Source: Emticicia oligotrophica DSM 17448
GTDB taxonomy: Bacteria > Bacteroidota > Bacteroidia > Cytophagales > Spirosomataceae
Length of the DNA: 64,000 nucleotides
Reading direction: 5' to 3'
Assembly: GCF_000263195.1 (NCBI RefSeq)
Contig: NC_018742.1
Coordinates: 124,001 to 188,000, forward strand
Within the stretch, counting starts at the first letter, position 1; the number at the start of each line of letters is the position of its first letter. A program made the position numbers and the translations under genes. Positions 57,263-64,000 of this stretch are shown one piece after another. The notes below the pieces were generated by a model that did no database searches, was not told where the DNA came from, and worked only from the letters and a program-made list of their open reading frames with translations.

Positions 57263-57463
57263 ATGAATCAACAGAAAGAGTTATACTCCGTAAAGAAGCC
57301 AATTAAAGAAATAATTACCGAAAAACTACATGAAAACTTAGACTTGGCTGGTAAAAAAATCAATTCAGTTCAAAGTAAAATCGGCACAGTTTCCAGTAAG
57401 ATTATATTTATTTTTGTACTTACAGGCTATTTATTCTATTTTCTTAAACCATTTTTTTTGTAA
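57263..57463 (+). CDS. traL: TraL-like small membrane protein (DUF3989)
   Basis: This 66-residue protein has an N-terminal polar half with coiled-coil character (KEIITEKLHENLDLAGKKIN) and a C-terminal membrane helix (IIFIFVLTGYLFYFLKPFF). Size and position between traK and traM match Bacteroides TraL. The short gaps on both sides indicate co-translation. Confidence 0.75.
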   Translation: MNQQKELYSVKKPIKEIITEKLHENLDLAGKKINSVQSKIGTVSSKIIFIFVLTGYLFYFLKPFFL

Positions 57464-57466
57464 TAA

Positions 57467-58759
57467 ATGTCAGCTCAAACTAATCTAATTGCAGCTAATC
57501 AAAATCGGCAAATGCGGATTATTGTCATTCCATTTATATTCACAATCGTGGGTTTTCTTGGTTTTAATATTGGTATCATTGGAGAGGTAGATGCAAAATC
57601 TCTCTCAAATAAAGATATAATAAATGGTATTCCAGAAGCAAAAATCAAAGGATTTGACGAAAATAAGTATAAAAATGGAATTGTAGAAGCCGAAAAATGG
57701 GAACAAGAAAAAAACGATGAAGAAAATAGTTTATCCGCTTTTGATGGCAATAAAATTAGTAGCAATGAATCATTGAGCGAAGAACAGAAAAAAATATTGA
57801 TTCAAAATCATGCACTGACACCCAAAACCAAAGAAGAAATTCTGTATGACCATTCTAAAAGAACTACTTCTATTTTGAATGACCAAACACGGGCAATACA
57901 AGATATATATAAAGTTCAACCCGAAACATACGAACAACGCCAAAATCGTGATAACATTCAAAAAGCAAAAGACTTGAATAATTATGCTCTTGATTTATCC
58001 CGGCAAAGTGAACTAATGGCTCTGAATGGCAGTAAAATAAATTCGACTTACGTGCCAAATCCTAATTCGGTCATTCAACCAGTAGTTCCTGTCGAAAACC
58101 AATCAGACATTAAACCCAAACCTGAAATAAGAGTAGCAGATAATGCCGTCATAGCAACCTCGTTACCTTCTAAGATTGAAACTGAAAGTCGAATATTCAA
58201 TGCTTTTTATGGAATCAAGGGAGAAAAAAAAGAAATGGGTAAAAATCAATCCGGTTCGAATATTAGGGCTGTAATACATGGAGATGCCGACAAAATTAGT
58301 GTTGTAAATGGTTCTAACATTAAAATTAGGCTAATACAAGATATAAAAGTAAATGGAATATTTGTTCCCAAAAATACACTCGTAACAGGCACATGTACTA
58401 TAAATGGTGATAGACTTTATATCGGAATAACAACTGTAAAAGTGGGAGATGAATTACTTCCATTGCGAGTAAAAGTAGTCGATATTGATGGTGTAGATGG
58501 AGTTTACATACCTAATATGCAAATAAAATCACAGTTGAATCAGGCCCTTGTTAGAAGTACAGATGCAGTTAATTCACCAGGATTTTATTTTACCCCAAGT
58601 AATGCTCCAGCAGGTCAGCAAATTCTTGGACAAATAGCTTCTCAAGGAGTATCAAGTTTTATTCAAACAGGCAAACAGATATTGAATCAAAAAGCAAGTG
58701 TTTCCAAAGTAAGTATAAAAGCTAATTATCAAATCCTGTTAATTCCTGTACAATATTAA
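57467..58759 (+). CDS. traM: TraM conjugation protein (VirB10-like)
   Basis: This 430-residue protein has a single N-terminal membrane helix (about 19-38), a long charged and Gln/Asn-rich periplasmic linker (to about residue 250), and a C-terminal domain. That domain carries IRAVIHGDADKISVVNGSNIKIRL and FVPKNTLVTGTCTINGDRLYI, the beta-barrel domain of VirB10/TraM. It spans the periplasm and couples inner-membrane ATPases to the outer-membrane pore. Confidence 0.92.
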   Translation: MSAQTNLIAANQNRQMRIIVIPFIFTIVGFLGFNIGIIGEVDAKSLSNKDIINGIPEAKIKGFDENKYKNGIVEAEKWEQEKNDEENSLSAFDGNKISSNESLSEEQKKILIQNHALTPKTKEEILYDHSKRTTSILNDQTRAIQDIYKVQPETYEQRQNRDNIQKAKDLNNYALDLSRQSELMALNGSKINSTYVPNPNSVIQPVVPVENQSDIKPKPEIRVADNAVIATSLPSKIETESRIFNAFYGIKGEKKEMGKNQSGSNIRAVIHGDADKISVVNGSNIKIRLIQDIKVNGIFVPKNTLVTGTCTINGDRLYIGITTVKVGDELLPLRVKVVDIDGVDGVYIPNMQIKSQLNQALVRSTDAVNSPGFYFTPSNAPAGQQILGQIASQGVSSFIQTGKQILNQKASVSKVSIKANYQILLIPVQY

Positions 58760-58769
58760 TCTAAAAATA

Positions 58770-59720
58770 GTGAAAATATTTATACTTACTCTATCAATCA
58801 TCCTATCTTCAAAGTACGTTTTTTCACAAAAAGACACTTTCCGAATAAAGAGTGACTCTATAGCTCAATCGTTGATGGCTGAAGAAGTTTTTAAAAAAAC
58901 AATACTGATGCCTATTAGTAAGAAATCGGTACGAGGCTCATATCCTTTAGAGGTTTCTTTTCAAAAAACAACACATCTAATTTTTCCCAATAAAATTGTT
59001 TATGTTGATTTAGGCTCTGATGCCATTATAGCTGATAAATCTGACCCAACTCAGAACATTTTAAGGGTAAAGGCAAACATAAAAGGGTTTTCTGAAACCT
59101 CTTTGGCAGTTATTACCGAAGATGGCAAGTTTTATAGCTTTTTAGTCAATTATGAAGATAACCCCGAAAAACTAAATATCTCGATAGCCAATAATATAGA
59201 GTTTGACGAAGAATTTTCGGCATCTTCGGGTATGAAAAAATCAACACCTGAAGATATTATTCTACCCGAAAATACTATGAATGAAGGAGATTTAGAACAA
59301 ACTTGTTTAGAGGTAGCAAAACTTAAAAGATTCATAAAAACAACAGGCATTACTCGTATGAAAATGTCAATGACATTAGATGGTGTTTACATAAAAGATA
59401 AGACTCTTTTTCTGCAATTTAAAATCAATAATCACAGCGAAATAGACTTTACAATAGATTTTATGAAGTTTTATATCCATGATATAGATGTAGCTAAAAG
59501 GATGGCATATCAAGAAATTGAGGTAAAATCTGAATTTGAGTATAATAAAAATATCAGTTGGGTATCAAAAAATAAAAGCCTTATTAGAGTTGTAGCACTG
59601 CCTTTGGTAACTTTTCCTGATGACAAAATAATGTCGGTTGAATTGTATGAAAAATTTGGTGGCCGCCATTTAAAATTTGAAATTGATAACGAAATAATCG
59701 TAAATGGAAAAGCTCTCTAA
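58770..59720 (+). CDS. traN: TraN conjugation protein (DUF4138, VirB9-like)
   Basis: This 316-residue secreted protein is read from GTG 58770 (MKIFILTLSI...), which is the only start that keeps the signal peptide (cleavage near YVFSQ). The beta-rich domains with TTHLIFPNKIVYVDLGSDAII and NILRVKANIKGFSETSLAVIT are the DUF4138/TraN pattern. It partners TraM and TraO in the outer part of the channel. It overlaps the next gene by 17 bp. Confidence 0.88.
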   Translation: MKIFILTLSIILSSKYVFSQKDTFRIKSDSIAQSLMAEEVFKKTILMPISKKSVRGSYPLEVSFQKTTHLIFPNKIVYVDLGSDAIIADKSDPTQNILRVKANIKGFSETSLAVITEDGKFYSFLVNYEDNPEKLNISIANNIEFDEEFSASSGMKKSTPEDIILPENTMNEGDLEQTCLEVAKLKRFIKTTGITRMKMSMTLDGVYIKDKTLFLQFKINNHSEIDFTIDFMKFYIHDIDVAKRMAYQEIEVKSEFEYNKNISWVSKNKSLIRVVALPLVTFPDDKIMSVELYEKFGGRHLKFEIDNEIIVNGKAL

Positions 59721-60294
59721 AAAACTCTTCATAATAATTTGGATAATAATTATGTGGCCAATATCAACAAAAGCACAAATTCATAGTAAAAACCTGAGGA
59801 CAATAGAATTATCAATGGGGTTGATGGATAAACTGTCGTTCAAAAAAGATGATAACGTAGGCATTTGGTTAAATTTTATTTTCTCAAAATATAATGCACG
59901 AAAAGGCGGATTTCGATACGGTATAAATCTTCAACAGAAATATTACGAAACTCCTGTTAAACGATTGATAAATGTTAATCAGTATTTTGTTGAAACTGGC
60001 TATGGGTTTGAACTAATAAAATCAAAAAAAAGAAGGCTGTTTTTGAATGGCGTTGGTGGATTGGTTGCGGGGTATGAATCTATCAATGGTGAAAAAAAAG
60101 AAGTTGACGCTTTGTTTGTTGTTCAAAATGAAAGTAAAATTTTAGCAGGAACGTACTTTTTGGTAGAGTTTGAAGCAATTTTAAGTACAAAAACATCTTT
60201 AATCATTAATACTCGCCAAATTTGGACTCCAACTTCTAACTTGCAAGATTTTCATAGCAGGGTGGGTATAGGCTTACGTTTAAACTATTTTTAA
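59704..60294 (+). CDS. traO: TraO-like outer membrane conjugation protein
   Basis: This 196-residue protein has a signal peptide (cleavage near STKAQ) and about 170 residues of beta-rich sequence ending in an aromatic residue (GIGLRLNYF), typical of outer-membrane barrels. RYGINLQQKYYETPVKRLINVNQYFVETGY fits the TraO family. It overlaps traN and abuts the next GTG without a gap. Confidence 0.8.
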   Translation: MEKLSKKLFIIIWIIIMWPISTKAQIHSKNLRTIELSMGLMDKLSFKKDDNVGIWLNFIFSKYNARKGGFRYGINLQQKYYETPVKRLINVNQYFVETGYGFELIKSKKRRLFLNGVGGLVAGYESINGEKKEVDALFVVQNESKILAGTYFLVEFEAILSTKTSLIINTRQIWTPTSNLQDFHSRVGIGLRLNYF

Positions 60295-60774
60295 GTGAAA
60301 AGAATAATTGCTATCATAACACTGTTGTTGCTCTTACAGAGCTGTATTTCGCATTTAGATATTGTTCCCGTGTCTAAAAATATTGAATCAGCACAGGCTA
60401 CAGTATTACCTGATTTTAATTTTAATGTAAGGGTTGCGTCGGGTTCTGACATTATAAAATCAACAGAAAGTCAGTTATATAATATCTACATTAGACAATC
60501 AGATTTTGAGGTTTCTAATCAAGTCTATTACCTAATTGTTCAGCCTACAAATAATTACGACGGAAATATTGAAATAAATGATGGTAAAACAATTAAAAGC
60601 TATCGGGGCGGAGATTGGATACCCATTTTTTATGATAATCTTCTTAATAGTTCGATTAACATTAAATATTCGCCAGTAAAGCCTTCAATAGGTACCTATA
60701 CCATAAATTTTACGTGTTTTGATAAATTAAAACGTACAAAAACGATTTCGAGAAATCTTACAGTTAATCCATAA
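60295..60774 (+). CDS. traQ: TraQ-like (DUF3872) lipoprotein
   Basis: This 159-residue lipoprotein is read from GTG 60295, directly after the traO stop. Its lipobox is LLLQSC (Cys17). The mature domain (NFNVRVASGSDIIKSTESQL, IYIRQSDFEVSNQVYYLIVQ, KIKYSP-like strands) matches the DUF3872 family, which is placed at the end of Bacteroides tra operons. It is convergent with the next gene and overlaps it by 11 bp. Confidence 0.82.
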   Translation: MKRIIAIITLLLLLQSCISHLDIVPVSKNIESAQATVLPDFNFNVRVASGSDIIKSTESQLYNIYIRQSDFEVSNQVYYLIVQPTNNYDGNIEINDGKTIKSYRGGDWIPIFYDNLLNSSINIKYSPVKPSIGTYTINFTCFDKLKRTKTISRNLTVNP

Positions 60775-61363
60775 AGGATAGGTTTTTGATTGTATTTGGG
60801 TTTGTGGGTTTTGCCATTAGGATTTCTTTTAATTCTAACGGATTTGCTATGGAGCATAGCATAGTTTTTTCGCCATGATAAATATGAATGTTGCCACATC
60901 TTGAACCAAAAATCATGGATAATGTAACAGTTATATTAACGATATTTTGTATCGGAATCTCACGTATTTGAGGGCTTATTAAACCTTTGATGACGAAACA
61001 AGAATTTTCGGCCAGAAAAATACGAATTGAGAAGAAATTCCAAAGATTTGAAACGATTTTATGCATTTTTAAAAAATCGTAAACAGATAATTGGGGTAAA
61101 ATGTATGACCAATGAAGTTTAACCTTAAATTTTATGGTACTTTCTCCAATAATATTGGCTACTAATTTTTCTCGACCTCTCAATTTTACCCACAAATAGG
61201 CACTCCAAATAGTCCAAAAAGGCAAGAAACACACAAATAAAAGCAATGCTACTCTCCAAATTAACTCAAAGAAATCAGCAATTAAGGTTGAAAGGAAAAT
61301 CACGTTATAGAAGTAGTTAATTATATATTGTGCAATATTAGAAAAGTTGATACTAAGAAACAA
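60764..61363 (-). CDS. Membrane protein with PH-like (bPH2) domain
   Basis: This 199-residue protein has two hydrophobic segments near the N terminus (about 14-58) and a C-terminal domain. CFVIKGLISPQIREIPIQNIVNITVTLSMIFG matches the core of bacterial PH-like membrane proteins (the short strand pattern xVxxGxxxxxxxxIPLxxIxxVxVxQS). Such proteins are common and of unknown function. It lies between traQ, which it overlaps tail to tail by 11 bp, and the origin region, and is transcribed away from the origin. Confidence 0.6.
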   Translation of the reverse strand: MFLSINFSNIAQYIINYFYNVIFLSTLIADFFELIWRVALLLFVCFLPFWTIWSAYLWVKLRGREKLVANIIGESTIKFKVKLHWSYILPQLSVYDFLKMHKIVSNLWNFFSIRIFLAENSCFVIKGLISPQIREIPIQNIVNITVTLSMIFGSRCGNIHIYHGEKTMLCSIANPLELKEILMAKPTNPNTIKNLSFMD

Positions 61364-61765
61364 ATAAAGCTATAATTAACTTATAAGTATTTTATATTAA
61401 TATTTTTAATTATATTATATATTATAATATAATATTTTATTGGTATAAGTAACAATTTGTAAGATTTATTAAATAGGAAACTTTAAACCGCAAAACCTGA
61501 GGAAAATCGCCGAAAATCTTTAATAATTTGTACGAAATATTAGCCTCGTCCGCCCGCCCCAGCCCTTTTTCTATTAATTTTAATGATTTTTTCCTTTTCA
61601 ACATCTCCGAAAAACTAAAAGAATAAACATTTCAACACTAATAGATAAATTATATCAAAATTGTTTTTTTAATTGTAATGTCAGATTTAATTGATTTGTA
61701 GATAATTGTAGATAATTGTCCGATTTTGTAACTCGCTGATTATAAGTTTATTATACACTAATAAG
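61364..61765. other. AT-rich origin flank with GC block and 10-bp tandem repeat
   Basis: The first 120 bases are almost pure A/T with palindromic TATATTATA-type runs, a good candidate for the duplex-unwinding region. At 61543-61565 an isolated GC-rich block (GCCTCGTCCGCCCGCCCC followed by AGCCC) contrasts sharply. A perfect 10-bp tandem repeat TTGTAGATAA occurs at 61696-61705 and 61706-61715. A near-consensus DnaA box TTATACACT lies at 61751-61759, just before the first iteron. Confidence 0.6.
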
Positions 61766-61933
61766 GTAACAGATTGTAAGAATAAACACCCAATAAAGTA
61801 ACAGATTGTAAGAATAAAGTAACAGATTGTAATGATTAAGGTAACATTCTGTAATATTATAGTAACAGATTGTAATAAATAAGGTAACAAATTGTAAGAA
61901 AAACAGTATTTATAAGAAATTACAATCTGTTAC
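61766..61933 (+). repeat. Iteron array of the plasmid replication origin
   Basis: The 14-bp repeat GTAACAGATTGTAA occurs at 61766, 61798, 61819 and 61862. Degenerate copies lie at 61841 (GTAACATTCTGTAA) and 61884 (GTAACAAATTGTAA), and one inverted copy at 61920-61933. Start-to-start spacing is 21-22 bp (two helical turns) except the first interval of 32 bp (three turns), so all copies face the same side. It lies just upstream of the Rep gene, as in theta-replicating iteron plasmids, where Rep monomers bind. The inverted copy overlaps where the -33 of the rep promoter would lie, giving autorepression. Confidence 0.92.
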
Positions 61934-61951
61934 CTTATTCATAAAAAAGAG

Positions 61952-61959
61952 TATATTTG
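61952..61959 (+). promoter_or_regulatory. Promoter -7 element for rep
   Basis: TATATTTG is an exact match to the Bacteroidetes -7 consensus TAnnTTTG, 42 bp before the rep ATG. At the expected upstream spacing lies the inverted iteron (61920-61933), so binding of Rep there should block the promoter. Confidence 0.6.
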
Positions 61960-62001
61960 TGGACAATACATTGAAAACAATAAAAGAAGCAACTTGAAAC
62001 T

Positions 62002-63108
62002 ATGAAATCGAAGCATGAACCAACACTTGAATCACCGCAAGAGGTTGTGTTGGTTGATAAAGGTCAGTCAAGCAAAGAATTAGACGTAGCAAGGGTGGTT
62101 AATCATATTGACCAGATACGAAAGTATTTTGACCTACACCAAGAGAAAATACATCTTTTGTTTGTTGCACAACTAAAATCGTTTCAAGGCGAAAACTATA
62201 ATTCTGAGAGCTTAAATCCTGATAGCCTTTATAAAATGAGTTTTCATTTAGGCGAAAACCTTCAAGTAGATAGAGACCGCATCCGTAAGGCATTAGATGA
62301 TATTACAAAGGTTCGCTACCAAATTGAAGGAGTCAATCGCTTTGGGTTTATTGTGCCGTTTCCCTATGCAATGTTTGAAAACAATACCATTACCTTGAAA
62401 ATTCAGGGCTTGGTTTTGAAACAATACTTAGATATTTCAAAGGGATATACCAATATATTAATAGGCGAGGCTCTAAAACTGGAAAGTGAGTATTCGATTA
62501 AACTTTTTACAAATCTCAATGCGTGGCTGAATTTAGGCGAAAAAATTTATGAAATAACTTACTTACGAGAATTGCTCGGTATGAACGAACCACTTTTTGA
62601 AAATTACAAATTTGTAAATCTTTACCTCAAAAGGTGTAAAAAAGAAATTGAAAAGAAAACAAGTTTAAGGTTTGATTGGGAAATTTGTCATTATACAAGA
62701 GGGAAAAGAAAACCTATTGCCGAAAAAATTAAGTTTACGATTACGACCGAGAAAAAACTAAAAAAACAATTAGAACTAAATTTTGAGCAAGAAACCAAAC
62801 AGACAATAAAAGAAGAAAAGAAATATCATACTGATGATACCATAAACTACTATTTTAGTGCCGAAAGCGTAGAAGAAAAGTGGCGTTTGCTCAATAATGC
62901 TATTTCAAATTATAACTTCAAGCAAGACGAAAAAGACTATGTGCTGACAAATGCTTTAAATCAAGACTTTATTCGTAAATTCATGGAAGTACATATATAC
63001 CTGCAATATGAAGCTATGCTGGCATTAAAAGAAAGCCGTAAACCAGTTGTGGTGAATTTTACAGCCTATTTTCGAAAGTCTATGAAAAATGTTGATATGT
63101 GGGTCTAA
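62002..63108 (+). CDS. rep: Plasmid replication initiator (Rep_3 family)
   Basis: This 368-residue initiator binds iterons and recruits host helicase for theta replication. The sequence VARVVNHIDQIRKYFDLHQEK... and the region YKMSFHLGENLQVDRDRIRKALDDITKVRYQIE correspond to the first winged-helix domain. EYSIKLFTNLNAWLNLGEKIYEITYLRELLGM and KFVNLYLKRCKKEIEKKTSLRFDWE are the second, as in RepB/Rep_3 proteins. The C-terminal 100 residues are a Lys-rich helical extension. It follows the iteron array directly, and its stop codon lies in a terminator stem. Confidence 0.93.
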   Translation: MKSKHEPTLESPQEVVLVDKGQSSKELDVARVVNHIDQIRKYFDLHQEKIHLLFVAQLKSFQGENYNSESLNPDSLYKMSFHLGENLQVDRDRIRKALDDITKVRYQIEGVNRFGFIVPFPYAMFENNTITLKIQGLVLKQYLDISKGYTNILIGEALKLESEYSIKLFTNLNAWLNLGEKIYEITYLRELLGMNEPLFENYKFVNLYLKRCKKEIEKKTSLRFDWEICHYTRGKRKPIAEKIKFTITTEKKLKKQLELNFEQETKQTIKEEKKYHTDDTINYYFSAESVEEKWRLLNNAISNYNFKQDEKDYVLTNALNQDFIRKFMEVHIYLQYEAMLALKESRKPVVVNFTAYFRKSMKNVDMWV

Positions 63109-63138
63109 CAAGCAGTCAAATTCAGACTGCCTGTTAGA
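63104..63138. terminator. Bidirectional terminator between rep and the Toprim gene
   Basis: TCTAACA-A-GCAGTC (63104-63117) pairs with GACTGC-C-TGTTAGA (63125-63138) around a 7-base loop, with an A/C bulge pair in the middle. T-rich DNA follows on the plus strand. The rep stop TAA lies in the left arm. It separates two convergent genes. Confidence 0.85.
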
Positions 63139-63141
63139 ATT

Positions 63142-64000
63142 TTACAGTTTCTTGGTTGCTGTTTTTGATTTTGGCAATTCATTCGATTCTTCCAAAGTTT
63201 TTACAGTGTGCAAAGACGAAATGCCTACTGGATGTTTCTTTTTTGTCATTAAATCTTCATTCCAATCTTTTTCAATGGGCTTTTTTACAAAAAAAAGGTC
63301 ATTGCCTTTCCCAGCAATTTCTGCCCGTATTTTTAAAACAGTATCTAATGCTTTTGATAAATGGCGACGACTATTTGGCATCGATATTTTGAAAGATTCT
63401 GTTTGATGATTGGTGTTTCGTTCGATTACTTTCACCACATCTTTATCTAAAAATGCTCCAACATTTTTAGTAATTTTATTTACGAAAGCCTCAATTTTTT
63501 CAATTGTCAAATCTTTATTTTTTTGAAACTCGATTTTTAGATGAGATTCAGTTCTTTTGAACTCATTGGTTTCATCAACGTATTGATTGTTATTCACATA
63601 ATCAATTCTGAATTTAATATCAGTACTACTATCTAATAACGGATGTTGTAAACCGCCCGCCACAGTTGCATTAAATCTAAGACCAGGGTTTTCGTTGTCC
63701 ATAGCTAAAATAACAGCAGATTCATGTCTTTGAAGTACTTTATTTATAAATTCAATTTGTTTGGGAGCAGGATGTCCACCTGTCGAAATGTATAAATTGT
63801 ATTCCGTTGGTCGTGCCATCAATTGAGCAAACGACATTGCATCAATCGGACTTTCGGTAATAATTATTCTTTGAGCTTTGGCTTTTGAAAAACCAGCATC
63901 ATTATCTAACATTACCCTCATAATACTATTAGAATCTTTATTGTGGTCTGATAAAAACTGAGCATTGAATGAAAACTGAAACTTTGTTATCCCATCTTTT
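63142..64000 (-). CDS. Toprim-domain protein, N-terminus beyond the window
   Basis: The minus-strand frame is open to the right edge; 285 residues are visible and the true start is outside. Near the upstream end, RIIITESPIDAMSFAQL and AVILAMDNENPGLRF are the two acidic motifs of a Toprim_2 domain (Glu plus DxE/D), which binds Mg2+ in primases and related enzymes. The C-terminal part is a helical, Lys-rich domain ending KSKTATKKL. A plasmid primase or a mobilisation-linked Toprim protein are both possible. It converges on rep over a shared terminator. Confidence 0.85.
   Translation of the reverse strand, partial: KDGITKFQFSFNAQFLSDHNKDSNSIMRVMLDNDAGFSKAKAQRIIITESPIDAMSFAQLMARPTEYNLYISTGGHPAPKQIEFINKVLQRHESAVILAMDNENPGLRFNATVAGGLQHPLLDSSTDIKFRIDYVNNNQYVDETNEFKRTESHLKIEFQKNKDLTIEKIEAFVNKITKNVGAFLDKDVVKVIERNTNHQTESFKISMPNSRRHLSKALDTVLKIRAEIAGKGNDLFFVKKPIEKDWNEDLMTKKKHPVGISSLHTVKTLEESNELPKSKTATKKL

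Noticed and set aside
61696-61933. Short spaced repeats that could be mistaken for a CRISPR array
   Set aside because: Repeats are 14 bp with 7-8-bp AT-rich spacers, lie next to a Rep gene and include degenerate and inverted copies; this is an iteron array. No cas genes are present.

Overview
The window looks like part of a large conjugative plasmid, or a plasmid-borne accessory region, from a Bacteroidetes bacterium, probably of the Cytophagales. The DNA is AT-rich and Shine-Dalgarno sequences are scarce. Several promoters carry the Bacteroidetes -7 element TAnnTTTG. TonB-linked outer-membrane receptors with an N-terminal carboxypeptidase-regulatory-like domain, Bacteroides-type tra genes (traE to traQ order) and a LruC-domain lipoprotein all fit that phylum. 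The order-level placement is an inference.

Positions 1-22.9 kb form an ion and metal homeostasis block. A minus-strand group (edge of a response regulator, a lipoprotein, a histidine kinase/OmpR regulator pair) is followed by a fluoride locus: a crcB-type riboswitch at 2951-3003, a CLC-F-like fluoride exporter and a DUF190-like gene broken by a nonsense codon. Next come a TonB-type receptor, nhaA, a TauE/SafE exporter, a regulator/kinase pair, a czcCBA-type heavy-metal RND efflux operon, another regulator/kinase pair, a second TonB-type receptor and a small EamA permease. A convergent di-haem cytochrome c peroxidase closes the block. The layout suggests metal sensing, outer-membrane uptake or signalling and tripartite efflux organised together.

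Positions 22.9-39 kb are a scarred segment. It holds a kinase with about eight PAS domains and a frameshift at a 7-A run, a truncated response regulator, a large hybrid kinase (GAF, PAS repeats, HisKA, ATPase, REC, Hpt), a frameshifted IS481-family element abutting a truncated IS3-family transposase, a LruC lipoprotein with a textbook terminator but no nearby ATG, a second decayed IS3-family remnant and an AAA+/DUF234-like ATPase behind a 15-bp inverted repeat.

Positions 39-64 kb are the plasmid backbone: DUF1896 protein and giant methylase-helicase; mobC and relaxase with an oriT-like hairpin; a ParA-like transfer ATPase; a parA/parB-like partition pair; the conjugation operon (four tandem TraE-like small membrane proteins, then traF, G, I, J, K, L, M, N, O, Q); a PH-like membrane protein; and an iteron origin with phased 14-bp repeats driving a Rep_3-type initiator. 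The right edge cuts a Toprim-domain gene. No VirD4-type coupling protein is visible, so the mobile element must continue outside this window or borrow one.
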